Assembly: GCA_963807355.1 (NCBI GenBank) | Contig: CAWEBX010000003.1 | Span: 186,001 to 250,000 of the forward strand | Origin: Nitrobacter sp963807355 | GTDB taxonomy: Bacteria > Pseudomonadota > Alphaproteobacteria > Rhizobiales > Xanthobacteraceae | Direction: 5' to 3' | DNA length: 64,000 nucleotides | In this document: piece by piece, positions 1-8,625 of the stretch | How positions within the stretch are numbered: position 1 is the stretch's first letter | Layout of the letters: every line of letters starts with the position of its first letter | The notes under the pieces: generated by a model | What the model saw: the letters and a program-made list of their open reading frames with translations, nothing else | The model's database searches: none | What the model was told of the DNA's origin: nothing | Translations under genes and position numbers: made by a program

Positions 1-19
1 TTTAATCTCGGGCAAACAA

Positions 20-332
20 ATGTACAGACTAATGCTTGCTGCTGTCATATGCTTCTTCTCTTTTGCCGCGAAAGCAGAGGAAGAATCAAAAATCGCTATT
101 AAGAAATGGCGGGCCTGTGCCGACGCCACAGCGACGCGATACGCAAAACTACTGAACCCGCTCTGGTGGTCTCGCGTCTGGCAATATTGTCCTGTCGTGC
201 CGAGAAGCAAGCGGCCTGGCAAGCGTTGTCACAGGAAAGCGGGGCACTGCGGACGATTGGGTTGAAACGATGCAACGATCGCTACACCGATTGCTTGCAA
301 TCCAGGTCATAGAAACGGTTGCGCCGCTGTGA
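20..332 (+). pseudogene. Small secreted protein gene broken by two frameshifts
   Basis: The ATG at 20 opens a frame that begins with a signal peptide (Met-Tyr-Arg, a hydrophobic run, then an AKA-type cleavage site near residue 19) and continues as a Lys-Lys-Trp-Arg-Ala-Cys-Ala segment. Around base 146 the plausible protein continues in the next frame (TEPALVVSRLAIL, then EKQAAWQALSQESGA), and around base 247 it moves again to a third frame (ADDWVETMQRS) that ends at the TGA at 330-332. Joined, the pieces make a protein of about 100 residues like short secreted hypothetical proteins that I recall from Bradyrhizobium. No function is known to me. The intact signal peptide suggests recent decay, or sequencing errors. 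Confidence 0.5.
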
Positions 333-396
333 CTTGAGCACCCACAAACCGATCTGTTCGTACCATCGGGAAAACATGTTCACGATGAGAGGCGAT

Positions 397-799
397 GAGC
401 TGACGATCGATCTGCGCATCGAAGTGGCCGGCTGTGACCGCCTCCGATCTCATTCTGCCGCCTTCGTCGGAAGGTTCAGCCGAAGTCGGCGCTCGTGTTG
501 CCACGGCACGTGACATTCAAGCAGCGCGCTATGCGGCGCTCGGCCTTCCGAATGTCAGGACCAACGCCGAAGCCCCGGCGGCCGCGCTGGAAGACATCGC
601 GCAACCGGATGCACAAGGGCTGAAGCTGCTCCGCGACGCCGCGGAAAGCATGCGTTTGTCGGCGCGAGGCTATCACCGGGTACTACGCGTCGCCCGCACG
701 CTCGCGGACCTCGATGCCGCTGACAAGATCGGCCGGCTGCACCTTGCCGAAGCTCTGTCCTATCGCGCGCTCGCCGACGACATCAAACGCGCGGCCTGA
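397..799 (+). pseudogene. yifB/comM C-terminal remnant (Mg-chelatase-like AAA ATPase)
   Basis: From the GTG at 434 the frame encodes 121 residues matching the C-terminal Mg-chelatase-like domain of YifB/ComM proteins (motifs GLKLLRDAAESMRLSARGYH and RLHLAEALSYRALADD). Full proteins are about 510 residues, so the AAA core is missing. The segment just upstream (IDLRIEV, 406-426) fits the same family but lies in another frame; one extra base in the run at 426-431 explains this, because removing it restores IEVPAVTASDL. Nothing recognisable remains further upstream. I read it as a 5'-truncated, frameshifted relic rather than a short functional gene. Confidence 0.65.
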
Positions 800-1041
800 C
801 AGCGCTCGCCTCCGTCCGCGACGGATCACCAAGTTGCCGCCGCGATCTACCTCGCGACACCGGTCCTGCGATGTCTCGATAAGACCTCATTAACCTTGTT
901 CGCATCCGACCGGTTTCCGGTGTGGCCCTCGAGGACTTCCGCAATGTCATGCTTTCATGCTGACAGGACGCACACGCTGCGCGTACTTTCGTTGGCGGCA
1001 ATCCGCCTCCGACGAGCGCTGCAGGAAATTCGGGAAGGTCG

Positions 1042-3300
1042 ATGGCAGCGCGATTATTCTGGATGAGGGCACGCCTGCGCGGGCTGATCCGGCAACATCC
1101 CCGGCTGAATGTTGCTTTTCGAGCCTTCATGACCTTTTCAATCGCGTTCGGAGGTGCCTACGGTTTCATTGCCGGAAGCCGAAGCGCCGAGTACGACCCT
1201 CACGCCTTCGCAATCGGCATCAGCTTTCTGTTCGCGCTCGCTTGTGTCGCGCTAGCGATCCAGAGCATGCGCTTGCGCAGGATGCGCAAGAAAATTCGCA
1301 AAGTTGCTCTCCACAATGAAGCGCTCGCTGATCGCAATTGGGAACTGAAGGAAGCGGAGGAGCGCGCGCGCTGCCTTTTCGAGTCGCAGGGCGATCTGAT
1401 CGTTTTGCGCGACGGGACCGGCACCATCACCTCGGTCAATGAGGCCTATTGCATCCTGGCTCAGCGATCGCGGACGGAGTTGCTTGGCAGTCGGTTCGCG
1501 CTCCCCGTTCTCGAGCAAAGCGAGAGCGTGATTGAATCGAACGGCACGCGAATTTTCGATCAGCGCGTCGAAACCGCACGGGGCCCCCGCTGGATTGCAT
1601 GGCGCGAAGCCTTGATGCGGATCGACGCCAACCATCCAGCAGAACTGCAATGCGTCGGCCGCGACGTCACCGATCGTGCCGAGACCGAGCGTGTGCTCGC
1701 TGAAGCGCGGGATCACGCGAACGCGGCCAACCAGGCCAAATCGCGTTTCCTGGCGATGACGTCGCACGAGTTTCGCACACCACTTAACGGCATCATCGGC
1801 ATGAGCGGATTGCTGTTGGAAACCTCGCTCACGCCCGAACAGACGACATATGTCAAGGCAGTGAAGGCATCCGGAGATGCATTGTTATCGCTGATCGAGG
1901 AGTTACTCGACTATTCCAAGATCGAGGCCGGGAAGATCGACCTGGAACGCCGCCCTTTCATCCTGTCCGATCTGATCGAGGACATCACCGAACTGCTGGC
2001 GCCGCGTGCGCAGGCCAGGCAGCTTGAAATCGCCGCCTATATCGATGAGACCCTGCCAACCGAAGTGATCGGAGACGCCGCGCGCTTGCGCCAGGTGCTG
2101 CTCAATCTTGCAGGCAACGCAATCAAATTTACGGCGTCCGGCGGCGTTGCGCTGACCGTCGCTCCCGGCGTCGGACACGACGATATCCGCTTCATGGTCC
2201 GTGACACTGGAATTGGCATTGCGCCGGATGCGCAAGCTCGGATTTTCCGTGATTTCGAGCAGGCCGACGACCAAATTGCGCGCAATTACGGCGGATCGGG
2301 ACTGGGGTTAAGTATCAGCGATCGCATCGCCAAACGGATGGGCGGGCGCATCACGCTGCAGAGCAAGCCGGGTACCGGTTCGACATTCGAGGTCTCAATC
2401 CCTCTTCCTGCTCACGAGAGCGCACCAGAACGAAAGCGCTTTGTCGCGCCGGATCTGGCGGGACGTCCGGTCATGCTCGTGGCGCCTCAGACCATCGAGA
2501 CATCGCTGCTCGCCCGGCGCCTGGAGCGATGGGGGGCCGAGACCTGCACGACATCGGACCTCGCAGTTGCTCACGCGCTGCTTCCGGAGCGAGCGTGGCA
2601 CGCCGTGCTTGTCGATTGTGCGATGGGCGGAGATGAGATCTGGCGGCTCGGTCAGGCTGCCCGCCAACATGCGGCACGCCGGATCGTCATGGTCACGCCA
2701 TCCACAAGACAGGACCTTCAGGCCACCGGCGCCGCGGCGTTTACGGGCTATCTTGTCAAGCCTTTGCGAGCTGCGTCGATCGCAGCGCGATTGTCTGCGC
2801 CGGCCGAGGACTCGACCGTCCTTCGCACCACTAACAGCCAACCTGATTGCGACAGGCTTGAAAGACCCGAGACATCGACCACGACTTCCGCATCAAGCCT
2901 TTCAATTCTCGTCGCGGAGGACAATGAGATCAATGCGCTCTTGACGCGATCGCTCCTGACCCGCCTCGGGCATGCCGTCATCGTTGCCGCAAACGGAGAG
3001 AAAGCGCTGGAAACGTGGGACGCCGCCCTAGCCGCAGGTAAGCCCTACGATCTCGTCCTGATGGACGTCCAGATGCCGAATCTCGACGGCATTGAGGCCA
3101 CCAGGAAAATACGCGAACGAGAAGCCGCCCAGTTCGGCCGCCGCACGACCATCTTGGCGTTGACCGCCAACACGCTGACTGACGATCGTTATGCCTGCTT
3201 CGAGGCCGGCATGGATGGCTTTCTCGTCAAGCCGCTCGATCGCGACAGGCTGACCGAAGCGCTTGCGGGATTGACGGCCGCTCGTCACGTCCCGGCCTGA
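1042..3300 (+). CDS. Hybrid sensor histidine kinase with two receiver domains
   Basis: Membrane-bound two-component kinase of 752 residues. Two transmembrane helices lie near residues 28-48 and 56-77, followed by a charged coiled coil (80-110), a PAS domain (about 110-215), a HisKA domain with the phosphoacceptor His242 in SHEFRTPLNG, an ATPase domain with N-box NAIKF and G-box GSGLGLSI, then two receiver domains. The first receiver (about 470-585) keeps Asp525 and a Lys-Pro but lacks the N-terminal acidic pair. The last (about 620-745) is complete, with Asp675 in LMDVQMP. The start follows a GGGAAGG ribosome site. No Hpt domain or response regulator is adjacent, so the signal and target are unknown. 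Confidence 0.9.
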   Translation: MAARLFWMRARLRGLIRQHPRLNVAFRAFMTFSIAFGGAYGFIAGSRSAEYDPHAFAIGISFLFALACVALAIQSMRLRRMRKKIRKVALHNEALADRNWELKEAEERARCLFESQGDLIVLRDGTGTITSVNEAYCILAQRSRTELLGSRFALPVLEQSESVIESNGTRIFDQRVETARGPRWIAWREALMRIDANHPAELQCVGRDVTDRAETERVLAEARDHANAANQAKSRFLAMTSHEFRTPLNGIIGMSGLLLETSLTPEQTTYVKAVKASGDALLSLIEELLDYSKIEAGKIDLERRPFILSDLIEDITELLAPRAQARQLEIAAYIDETLPTEVIGDAARLRQVLLNLAGNAIKFTASGGVALTVAPGVGHDDIRFMVRDTGIGIAPDAQARIFRDFEQADDQIARNYGGSGLGLSISDRIAKRMGGRITLQSKPGTGSTFEVSIPLPAHESAPERKRFVAPDLAGRPVMLVAPQTIETSLLARRLERWGAETCTTSDLAVAHALLPERAWHAVLVDCAMGGDEIWRLGQAARQHAARRIVMVTPSTRQDLQATGAAAFTGYLVKPLRAASIAARLSAPAEDSTVLRTTNSQPDCDRLERPETSTTTSASSLSILVAEDNEINALLTRSLLTRLGHAVIVAANGEKALETWDAALAAGKPYDLVLMDVQMPNLDGIEATRKIREREAAQFGRRTTILALTANTLTDDRYACFEAGMDGFLVKPLDRDRLTEALAGLTAARHVPA

Positions 3301-3364
3301 GGTAACCTGCACCAGTGCGCACGTCTCGCTGCCAATGAGACCTGCCTTTGCCCACGAGAAATCT

Positions 3365-4321
3365 CTAAAGCCGCCTTAGCGCGACCTGCTCGACGACATG
3401 ATCGGCCCCCTTCTTGAGGATCAGGTTCGCACGGGGCCGCGTCGGCAGAATGTTGTCCTCCAGATTGGCACGGTTGGTGCGCTCCCAGATTGCAATTGCC
3501 GTTGCGATCGCTTCATCGTCCGACAGCAGCGCGTACCGGTGAAAATAGGATCGTGGGTCCTGAAAGGCCGAATCCCGCAGGGCAAGGAAGCGGGTCACGT
3601 ACCAGTCGCGCAGCACCGGCTCTTCGGCATCGAGATAGACAGAGAAGTCGAAGAAATCGGAGACGACCGGAACGGCCCTGCCGTCGCGCGGGAGCGGACC
3701 GGTCTGCAGAACATTGACGCCTTCGACGATCAGAATATCGGGTTGACTGACCTCGATCCAGTTATGAGGGACGATGTCGTAAGTCAGATGCGAGTAGACC
3801 GGTGCGCGCACCGGCGCACGGCCGGCCTTGATGTCACTGAGAAACGACAGCAGAACCGGCAAGTCGTAACTCTCCGGGAAACCTTTTTTCTGCATCAAGC
3901 CGCGTCGCTCGAGCACCGCGTTCGGAAACAAAAATCCGTCAGTCGTGACGAGTTCGACTTTGGGGCGCGGCGACCATCGTGCGAGCAGCGCCTGCAACAC
4001 GCGCGCCGTCGTTGATTTTCCAACCGCAACCGACCCAGCAACACCGATGATATACGGCACCTTGCGATCATGGATGCCAAGAAACTGACGCTGAGCAACA
4101 AAGAGACGCTGCATCGAGGCCACATAGATCGACAGCAGTCTGGACAAAGGCAGATAAATTTCCTCGACCTCCACGAGATCGAGTTGATCATGCATCGACC
4201 GCAACGCCGCGATTTCATTCGCCGCCAGCGTCATCGGCATATCGTGGCGGAGTTTTGCCCATTCGGTACGGGGGAAAACCCGATACGGATTATATTGCTG
4301 CTGTTCTGCCCGCGAATCCAT
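3365..4321 (-). CDS. coaA: Pantothenate kinase, type I
   Basis: Catalyses the first step of coenzyme A synthesis, ATP-dependent phosphorylation of pantothenate, in the cytoplasm. The 318-residue protein is the usual length for the bacterial type I (CoaA/PRK-like) kinase. The P-loop GVAGSVAVGKST is near residue 100, followed by VTTDGFLFPN, the family's Asp-containing block, and by the SYDLP and EGVNVLQ motifs. It lies downstream of the histidine genes in the same direction, an order that I recall as conserved in this family of bacteria. CoaE, the last enzyme of the pathway, is encoded at 15431-16030 in this window. Confidence 0.95.
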   Translation of the reverse strand: MDSRAEQQQYNPYRVFPRTEWAKLRHDMPMTLAANEIAALRSMHDQLDLVEVEEIYLPLSRLLSIYVASMQRLFVAQRQFLGIHDRKVPYIIGVAGSVAVGKSTTARVLQALLARWSPRPKVELVTTDGFLFPNAVLERRGLMQKKGFPESYDLPVLLSFLSDIKAGRAPVRAPVYSHLTYDIVPHNWIEVSQPDILIVEGVNVLQTGPLPRDGRAVPVVSDFFDFSVYLDAEEPVLRDWYVTRFLALRDSAFQDPRSYFHRYALLSDDEAIATAIAIWERTNRANLEDNILPTRPRANLILKKGADHVVEQVALRRL

Positions 4322-4340
4322 GAAGCTTGCCTCGGGGCTG

Positions 4341-4389
4341 GAGCATGATCCCGAAAAGTGGAAACCGGCTTTCGGAAAAGATCATGCTC
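4341..4389. repeat. Intergenic palindromic repeat, family D, copy 1
   Basis: A 49-base imperfect palindrome whose ends read GAGCATGATC and GATCATGCTC, with CCGAAAAGTGG near the centre. It lies between the 3' end of hisE and the start of coaA. The same pattern recurs at 10813-10858 and, more weakly, at 4815-4860. This type is very widespread in intergenic DNA of Hyphomicrobiales. Transcribed, it would fold as one hairpin. Confidence 0.8.
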
Positions 4390-4404
4390 AAGTTGAATCG
4401 GACT

Positions 4405-4728
4405 CTAGTCGCGATTGCGTGCGGCTTTCTCTTCAAGTCCCGATCTCGTCGTGCGTTGCGCCAAAACAGCTTCGACATCTTCCAGCGTCACTTCTCTGGC
4501 CTTCAACAGCACAAGGAAATGAAACAGGAGATCCGCACCTTCAGCGATCAGATGATGCCGATCATTCTCGACCGCCGCGATGACCGTCTCAACAACTTCC
4601 TCGCCGAGCTTCCTGGCGCAATGTACGGGGCCCTTGTCGAGCAGCTTTCGCGTGTAGGACGCATCGCCCCCGGATGCAGCCCGGGCGTCAATGACGGCAG
4701 CAAGGTCATGGATCGTGAAACGCGGCAT
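4405..4728 (-). CDS. hisE: Phosphoribosyl-ATP pyrophosphatase
   Basis: Second step of histidine synthesis: hydrolyses phosphoribosyl-ATP to phosphoribosyl-AMP and pyrophosphate. The 107-residue protein is a stand-alone HisE, as usual in alphaproteobacteria, not fused to HisI. The all-alpha MazG-like fold shows in KLGEEVVETVIAA, whose glutamates bind Mg, and in EGADLLFHFLVLL. The frame starts at an ATG after about 200 bases of repeat-rich spacer that separates it from hisF. It is the last his gene of the minus-strand block. Confidence 0.95.
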   Translation of the reverse strand: MPRFTIHDLAAVIDARAASGGDASYTRKLLDKGPVHCARKLGEEVVETVIAAVENDRHHLIAEGADLLFHFLVLLKAREVTLEDVEAVLAQRTTRSGLEEKAARNRD

Positions 4729-4814
4729 AATCCGTCTACTCGTCCGGTCGCACTTTTAAGCACACGACAACTGATGAATTCCCTGGTCTGATCCGACTGC
4801 GTTGAATCAAACTC

Positions 4815-4926
4815 GGGATGATCCTATTCGAAAACCGGTGTCCAATTGAGACCATGCTCTAGATTGTTGTTTTGACGCGTTTTCTTCACGCAAACCGGTA
4901 TCCACTTCACTCGAAACCGCTATAGC
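4815..4926. repeat. Composite intergenic repeat (weak family D plus family A) between hisF and hisE
   Basis: Bases 4815-4860 resemble the D palindrome (GGATGATCC at one end, ATGCTCTAG at the other). They run directly into a family A copy at 4861-4925, which reads TTGACGCGTTTTCTTCACGC, then CCGGTATCCACTTC, then TCGAAACCGCTATAG. The A type recurs at least six times in this window. The element sits within what would otherwise be a continuous his transcription unit. Confidence 0.7.
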
Positions 4927-4946
4927 ACTTCTGCGGTCCAATGTCG

Positions 4947-5723
4947 TCACGGATCGAGCCGCATGGCCAGCCCGGCGCGAACCATATGCTCCTTGGCTTC
5001 GCGAATGGTAAATTCCCCGAAGTGAAAGATCGATGCCGCAAGGACCGCCGTGGCATGACCCTCACGAATTCCATCGACCAGGTGATCGAGGTTTCCGACA
5101 CCGCCGGACGCGATCACAGGCACGGAAACGCTGTCGGATACCCGCCGGGTCAGCGACAGATCGAAGCCCTGGCGGGTGCCGTCGCGATCCATCGACGTCA
5201 GCAGGATCTCGCCGGCGCCGAGCGACACCACTTCCTGCGCATACTCGATCGCATCGATGCCGGTGGATTTGCGCCCACCATGAGTGAAGATTTCCCAACG
5301 GTCCGCGCCGCCAGCCCTCGACACCCGTTTGGCATCGATGGCGACCACGATGCACTGGTCGCCGAACTTTTCCGCGGCCTCTTTGACGAACTCACGCCGG
5401 CTCACCGCTGCGCTGTTGATCGAGACCTTGTCCGCTCCGGAGCGCAGCAAGGTACGGATATCCTCGATGGTGCGAACGCCGCCGCCCACGGTCACCGGCA
5501 TGAAGCAGGCTTCCGCGGTACGCCGAACCACATCCAACATGATACCGCGATTTTCGTGCGTTGCGGTGATGTCGAGAAAGGTGAGTTCGTCGGCGCCGGC
5601 GGCATCGTATGCGACCGCCGCTTCCACGGGGTCGCCTGCATCCCGCAGGTCCACGAAGTTGACGCCCTTGACGACCCGACCATCCTTTACGTCAAGACAG
5701 GGTATGACACGGACCTTGAACAT
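4947..5723 (-). CDS. hisF: Imidazole glycerol phosphate synthase, cyclase subunit
   Basis: Synthase half of the HisF-HisH complex. It uses ammonia delivered by HisH to convert PRFAR to imidazole-glycerol phosphate and AICAR. At 258 residues it is a normal-length (beta/alpha)8 barrel. It opens with VRVIPCLDVKDGRVVKG, which holds the first catalytic aspartate, and has LLTSMDRDGTRQG with the second; the phosphate loops VTVGGGVR and IASGGVG are both intact. It lies 15 bases downstream of hisA on the same strand, so the two are very likely cotranscribed. Confidence 0.97.
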   Translation of the reverse strand: MFKVRVIPCLDVKDGRVVKGVNFVDLRDAGDPVEAAVAYDAAGADELTFLDITATHENRGIMLDVVRRTAEACFMPVTVGGGVRTIEDIRTLLRSGADKVSINSAAVSRREFVKEAAEKFGDQCIVVAIDAKRVSRAGGADRWEIFTHGGRKSTGIDAIEYAQEVVSLGAGEILLTSMDRDGTRQGFDLSLTRRVSDSVSVPVIASGGVGNLDHLVDGIREGHATAVLAASIFHFGEFTIREAKEHMVRAGLAMRLDP

Positions 5724-5738
5724 CGTCGCCCGATACTC

Positions 5739-6488
5739 TCAAGCCGCCGCACGCGCGGCGTGGATCAGCTTCAGCGCTTCAACCGGATCGAGCCGGCCAT
5801 CATAGAGCGCCCGTCCGGCAATGGCGCCGGCGAGCTTCTTCGCGCGCGGCGCGAGCAGCGCCTTTACATCCGCGAGGGAGGCGAAGCCACCCGACGCAAT
5901 CACCGGAATTGAAATGCTGTCGGCGAGCGCGATCGTGGCATCGAGGTTCAGACCCTTCAGCAAGCCGTCCCTGGCAATGTCAGTGAAGATGATCGCCGCG
6001 ATTCCAGCGTCCTCGAACCGTCGCGCGATGTCGAGCGCCGACACTTCCGATGTCTCGGCCCAGCCGTCCACCGCGACTTTGCCGTCACGCGCATCGAGAC
6101 CGACCGCAACGCGCCCCGGAAACGCCCTGGCGGCTTCCTTGACCAGAACAGGATCGCGCACCGCGGCCGTGCCGATGATGACGCGCGCAACACCCTTGCC
6201 GAGCCAGGCTTCGACCGTTTTCAGTTCCCGAATGCCGCCGCCGAGCTGAACCGACAGGGCAACGGTTTTCAAGACCCGCTCAACCGCATCCGCATTCACG
6301 GGCTTACCGGCGAACGCGCCGTCGAGATCGACCACATGCAGATACTCGAAGCCTTGTGCGGCGAATGCGCGCGCCTGCTCCGCGGGATCAAGATTGAAGA
6401 CGGTCGCGCGCGCCATATCGCCCTGCTCGAGGCGAACGCACTGACCGTTCTTGAGATCGATGGCGGGGAAGAGGATCACGGTTTCCAT
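5739..6488 (-). CDS. hisA: Phosphoribosylformimino-5-aminoimidazole carboxamide ribotide isomerase
   Basis: Amadori isomerase converting ProFAR to PRFAR, the fourth step of histidine synthesis. It has 249 residues and the same half-barrel repeat as HisF. It starts ILFPAIDLKNGQCVRL, with the catalytic Asp, and carries FTDIARDGLLKGLN with the second Asp plus the phosphate-binding loops QLGGGIR and IASGGF. The start overlaps the 3' end of hisH by 13 bases, which suggests translational coupling. Confidence 0.97.
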   Translation of the reverse strand: METVILFPAIDLKNGQCVRLEQGDMARATVFNLDPAEQARAFAAQGFEYLHVVDLDGAFAGKPVNADAVERVLKTVALSVQLGGGIRELKTVEAWLGKGVARVIIGTAAVRDPVLVKEAARAFPGRVAVGLDARDGKVAVDGWAETSEVSALDIARRFEDAGIAAIIFTDIARDGLLKGLNLDATIALADSISIPVIASGGFASLADVKALLAPRAKKLAGAIAGRALYDGRLDPVEALKLIHAARAAA

Positions 6489-7126
6489 CTCAGGAAATTG
6501 GCGATTAGAGCCAGCCCGAATCGCTGGCTCTTTTCGGGATGAAACTGAGTGCCGATCGCGGTGTCCTTGCCGACGATCGCCGTCACCGGACCACCATAGT
6601 CGGCGCGCGCGAGCACGTCGGTCTCGTTGGCGGCGTTCAGGTGGTAGGAGTGCACGAAATAGGCGTGACGGCCCTTCGGTCCCAATGGCAGACGCTCGAG
6701 CACCGGATGCTCCCGCACCGGATCGAGCGTATTCCAGCCCATGTGGGGAATCTTCAGTCTCTCGTCGCGCGGCGAAATTTTCTCGACGTCACCCGCGATC
6801 CAGCCTAGCCCATCCGTTGTCACGTGCTCCCTGCCCCGCGTCGCCATCAGCTGCATCCCGACGCAAATGCCCAAAAACGGACGCGCTTTATCGCGCACCG
6901 CCTCCGTCATGGCCTCCACCATGCCGTCGAGCGCATCAAGGCCCTTGCGGCAATCGGCGAACGCGCCGACACCGGGCAGTACCACGCGATCGGCCCGGAA
7001 CACCACATCCGGATCGCGCGTCACGATGATCTTTTCCGAACCTTCCATGTTGCGCGCCGCGCACTCAAATGCCTTGGCGGCCGAATGAAGATTACCAGAG
7101 CCATAGTCGATAATCGCGGCCGTCAC
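6476..7126 (-). CDS. hisH: Imidazole glycerol phosphate synthase, glutaminase subunit
   Basis: Class I glutamine amidotransferase that hydrolyses glutamine and channels ammonia into HisF. The 216-residue protein has the oxyanion strand LPGVGAF, the nucleophile elbow PFLGICVGMQ with the catalytic Cys, and the His-Glu pair in GTQFHPEKS. The start ATG overlaps the stop of the upstream DUF2628 gene in an ATGA arrangement. Confidence 0.97.
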   Translation of the reverse strand: MTAAIIDYGSGNLHSAAKAFECAARNMEGSEKIIVTRDPDVVFRADRVVLPGVGAFADCRKGLDALDGMVEAMTEAVRDKARPFLGICVGMQLMATRGREHVTTDGLGWIAGDVEKISPRDERLKIPHMGWNTLDPVREHPVLERLPLGPKGRHAYFVHSYHLNAANETDVLARADYGGPVTAIVGKDTAIGTQFHPEKSQRFGLALIANFLRWKP

Positions 7127-7647
7127 CGCCTGAACCCGGGTTGAGGAAATAGGCCGACGATGTCGCCGCGCAGCGTCGACGGCGGAAGGGAGTGGTCCGA
7201 AGCACCTCGGGTCGGAGGCGGCGCGCCGCGATCGATCGCCAAGGGATCGAAATCCGCGCCCCGCATCGCTCGCCAGCGATCGAAAAAGCGCCGCTCAGCG
7301 GCTTCCTCGTCGTCTGCGACAACGACGTCGAGCGGACGCCACTTTTGCCGCGACAACGTCCAGCGCCGCAAACTCGCCGCTTCCAATCCCATCAGCACGG
7401 CGATCACGGCCATCACCGCAATGCGTGTCCCCCCGCTGACGCGCAGCAGCGTCATCGTGGCTTCCACCGCGATCGACAGAACCAGATACCCACCGAGCGC
7501 CAACCAAAGTCGTTGGTAAAGCAGCCACAATGGACCGAACACAAAAGCCCCAAACGAAAAGCCATCGCGAACGAACACGAAATTGTCCGTGGTGCCGCGC
7601 ACGTCTGGCCCGTCAACCGGTGGCGCATGGACTGTATAGACCGACAT
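7123..7647 (-). CDS. DUF2628-type membrane protein within the his operon
   Basis: The 174-residue protein starts at the ATG at 7647 (MSVYTVHAPP); a longer frame back to 7860 would run into hisB and is rejected. The N-terminal half carries DGFSFGAFVFGPLWLLYQRLW, typical of DUF2628 proteins, and about three hydrophobic helices (residues 30-55, 58-80 and 83-100). The C-terminal half is polar and Arg-rich, including FDRWRAMRG, and ends in a basic tail. Function is unknown. It sits 26 bases after hisB and overlaps hisH by four bases, so it is an integral part of the operon; I recall the same placement in related genomes. No enzymatic motif links it to histidine synthesis. Confidence 0.85.
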   Translation of the reverse strand: MSVYTVHAPPVDGPDVRGTTDNFVFVRDGFSFGAFVFGPLWLLYQRLWLALGGYLVLSIAVEATMTLLRVSGGTRIAVMAVIAVLMGLEAASLRRWTLSRQKWRPLDVVVADDEEAAERRFFDRWRAMRGADFDPLAIDRGAPPPTRGASDHSLPPSTLRGDIVGLFPQPGFRR

Positions 7648-7673
7648 TGCACTCTCCGCTGACAACGGAACGG

Positions 7674-8267
7674 TCAGCCGCCGAGCTGACCCTTTGTTGA
7701 TGGCACTTCGTCCGCAGCGCGCGGATCGATCGCTACCGCTGCACGAAGCGCTCGCGCCAGACCCTTGAAGCAGGATTCGGCGATATGATGGCTGTTCTCG
7801 CCATATAGCGTCTCCACGTGCAAAGTCACTCCCGCATTGACGGCAAAGGCATTGAACCATTCGCGCACCAGTTCGGTGTCGAACTCACCGATCTTGTCGC
7901 GGGGGAAATCGACCTTGAACACGAGCACCGGCCGGCCGGAGATATCGATCACGATCCGGGACAACGTTTCGTCCATTGGCATATAGACGCTGGCATACCG
8001 GCTGATGCCAACCATCGAGCCGAGCGCCTGCTTCACAGCCTGGCCCAGCGCGATGCCGACATCCTCCGTCGTGTGGTGGTAATCGACGTGGAGATCGCCG
8101 ACGGCTTTGACCGTGATGTCGATCCGCGAATGGCGGGCGAGCAGATCCAGCATGTGGTCAAAAAAGCCGATGCCGGTTGCAACCTTCGACACACCGGAGC
8201 CATCGAGGTTGACCGCGACCTCGATGTCCGTTTCCTTGGTCTTGCGCTTGATGCTCGCCGTGCGCAT
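7674..8267 (-). CDS. hisB: Imidazoleglycerol-phosphate dehydratase
   Basis: Dehydrates imidazole-glycerol phosphate to imidazole-acetol phosphate. This is the mono-functional 197-residue enzyme without the phosphatase domain of the enterobacterial fusion. Mn-binding histidine clusters are visible: GFFDHMLDLLARHSRID, DLHVDYHHTTEDVGI and, near the C-terminus, TLYGENSHHIAESCFK. It is the first gene of the minus-strand his block, with a 358-base divergent spacer to hslV that should hold the promoters of both units. Confidence 0.97.
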   Translation of the reverse strand: MRTASIKRKTKETDIEVAVNLDGSGVSKVATGIGFFDHMLDLLARHSRIDITVKAVGDLHVDYHHTTEDVGIALGQAVKQALGSMVGISRYASVYMPMDETLSRIVIDISGRPVLVFKVDFPRDKIGEFDTELVREWFNAFAVNAGVTLHVETLYGENSHHIAESCFKGLARALRAAVAIDPRAADEVPSTKGQLGG

Positions 8268-8625
8268 GAAAAGCTCTCTGCCTCGCGCATGATCCGCCTC
8301 CGCCAGAGTGTAAGCGGTTGGGCAACAAGATCACGCGCCATCTAACGATCTGAGCGCATCGGACACAAAATCGGTATCCTGCTGATCGCGCTCTGATAGA
8401 ACGCGGCCTCTTTTAACAGGCTCAGGTCCCCTTCGCTACTGCGGGATGGTGCATTTTGCTGGTGTTCTTCGAGCATGGTGACTAGCGGAGGGATTTGACA
8501 TTCGCACCCATTTGCCGCGGGCACCGAGATGCGAATGTTGGAATCGGACCACTGGAACGGAATCCAACGCCGATTGCAACGCGGCGCGGCAATGCCTAAA
8601 TCTGGCGGGTCATCAAGGGGTTCAT
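8268..8625. other. Divergent intergenic region between hisB and hslV
   Basis: 358 bases without a supported gene. It must hold the promoters for the leftward his operon and the rightward heat-shock protease operon. I looked for an alphaproteobacterial RpoH-type promoter before hslV; TTGACA at about 8497 is present, but no -10 box lies at proper spacing. No repeat of the families listed elsewhere is evident. Confidence 0.5.

Noticed and set aside
7648..7860. 71-codon extension of the DUF2628 gene into hisB
   Set aside because: Sequence is Arg/Ser-rich and not family-like; the ATG at 7647 gives the conserved start.
8480..8625. RpoH heat-shock promoter before hslV
   Set aside because: TTGACA is present, but no -10 box at acceptable spacing.
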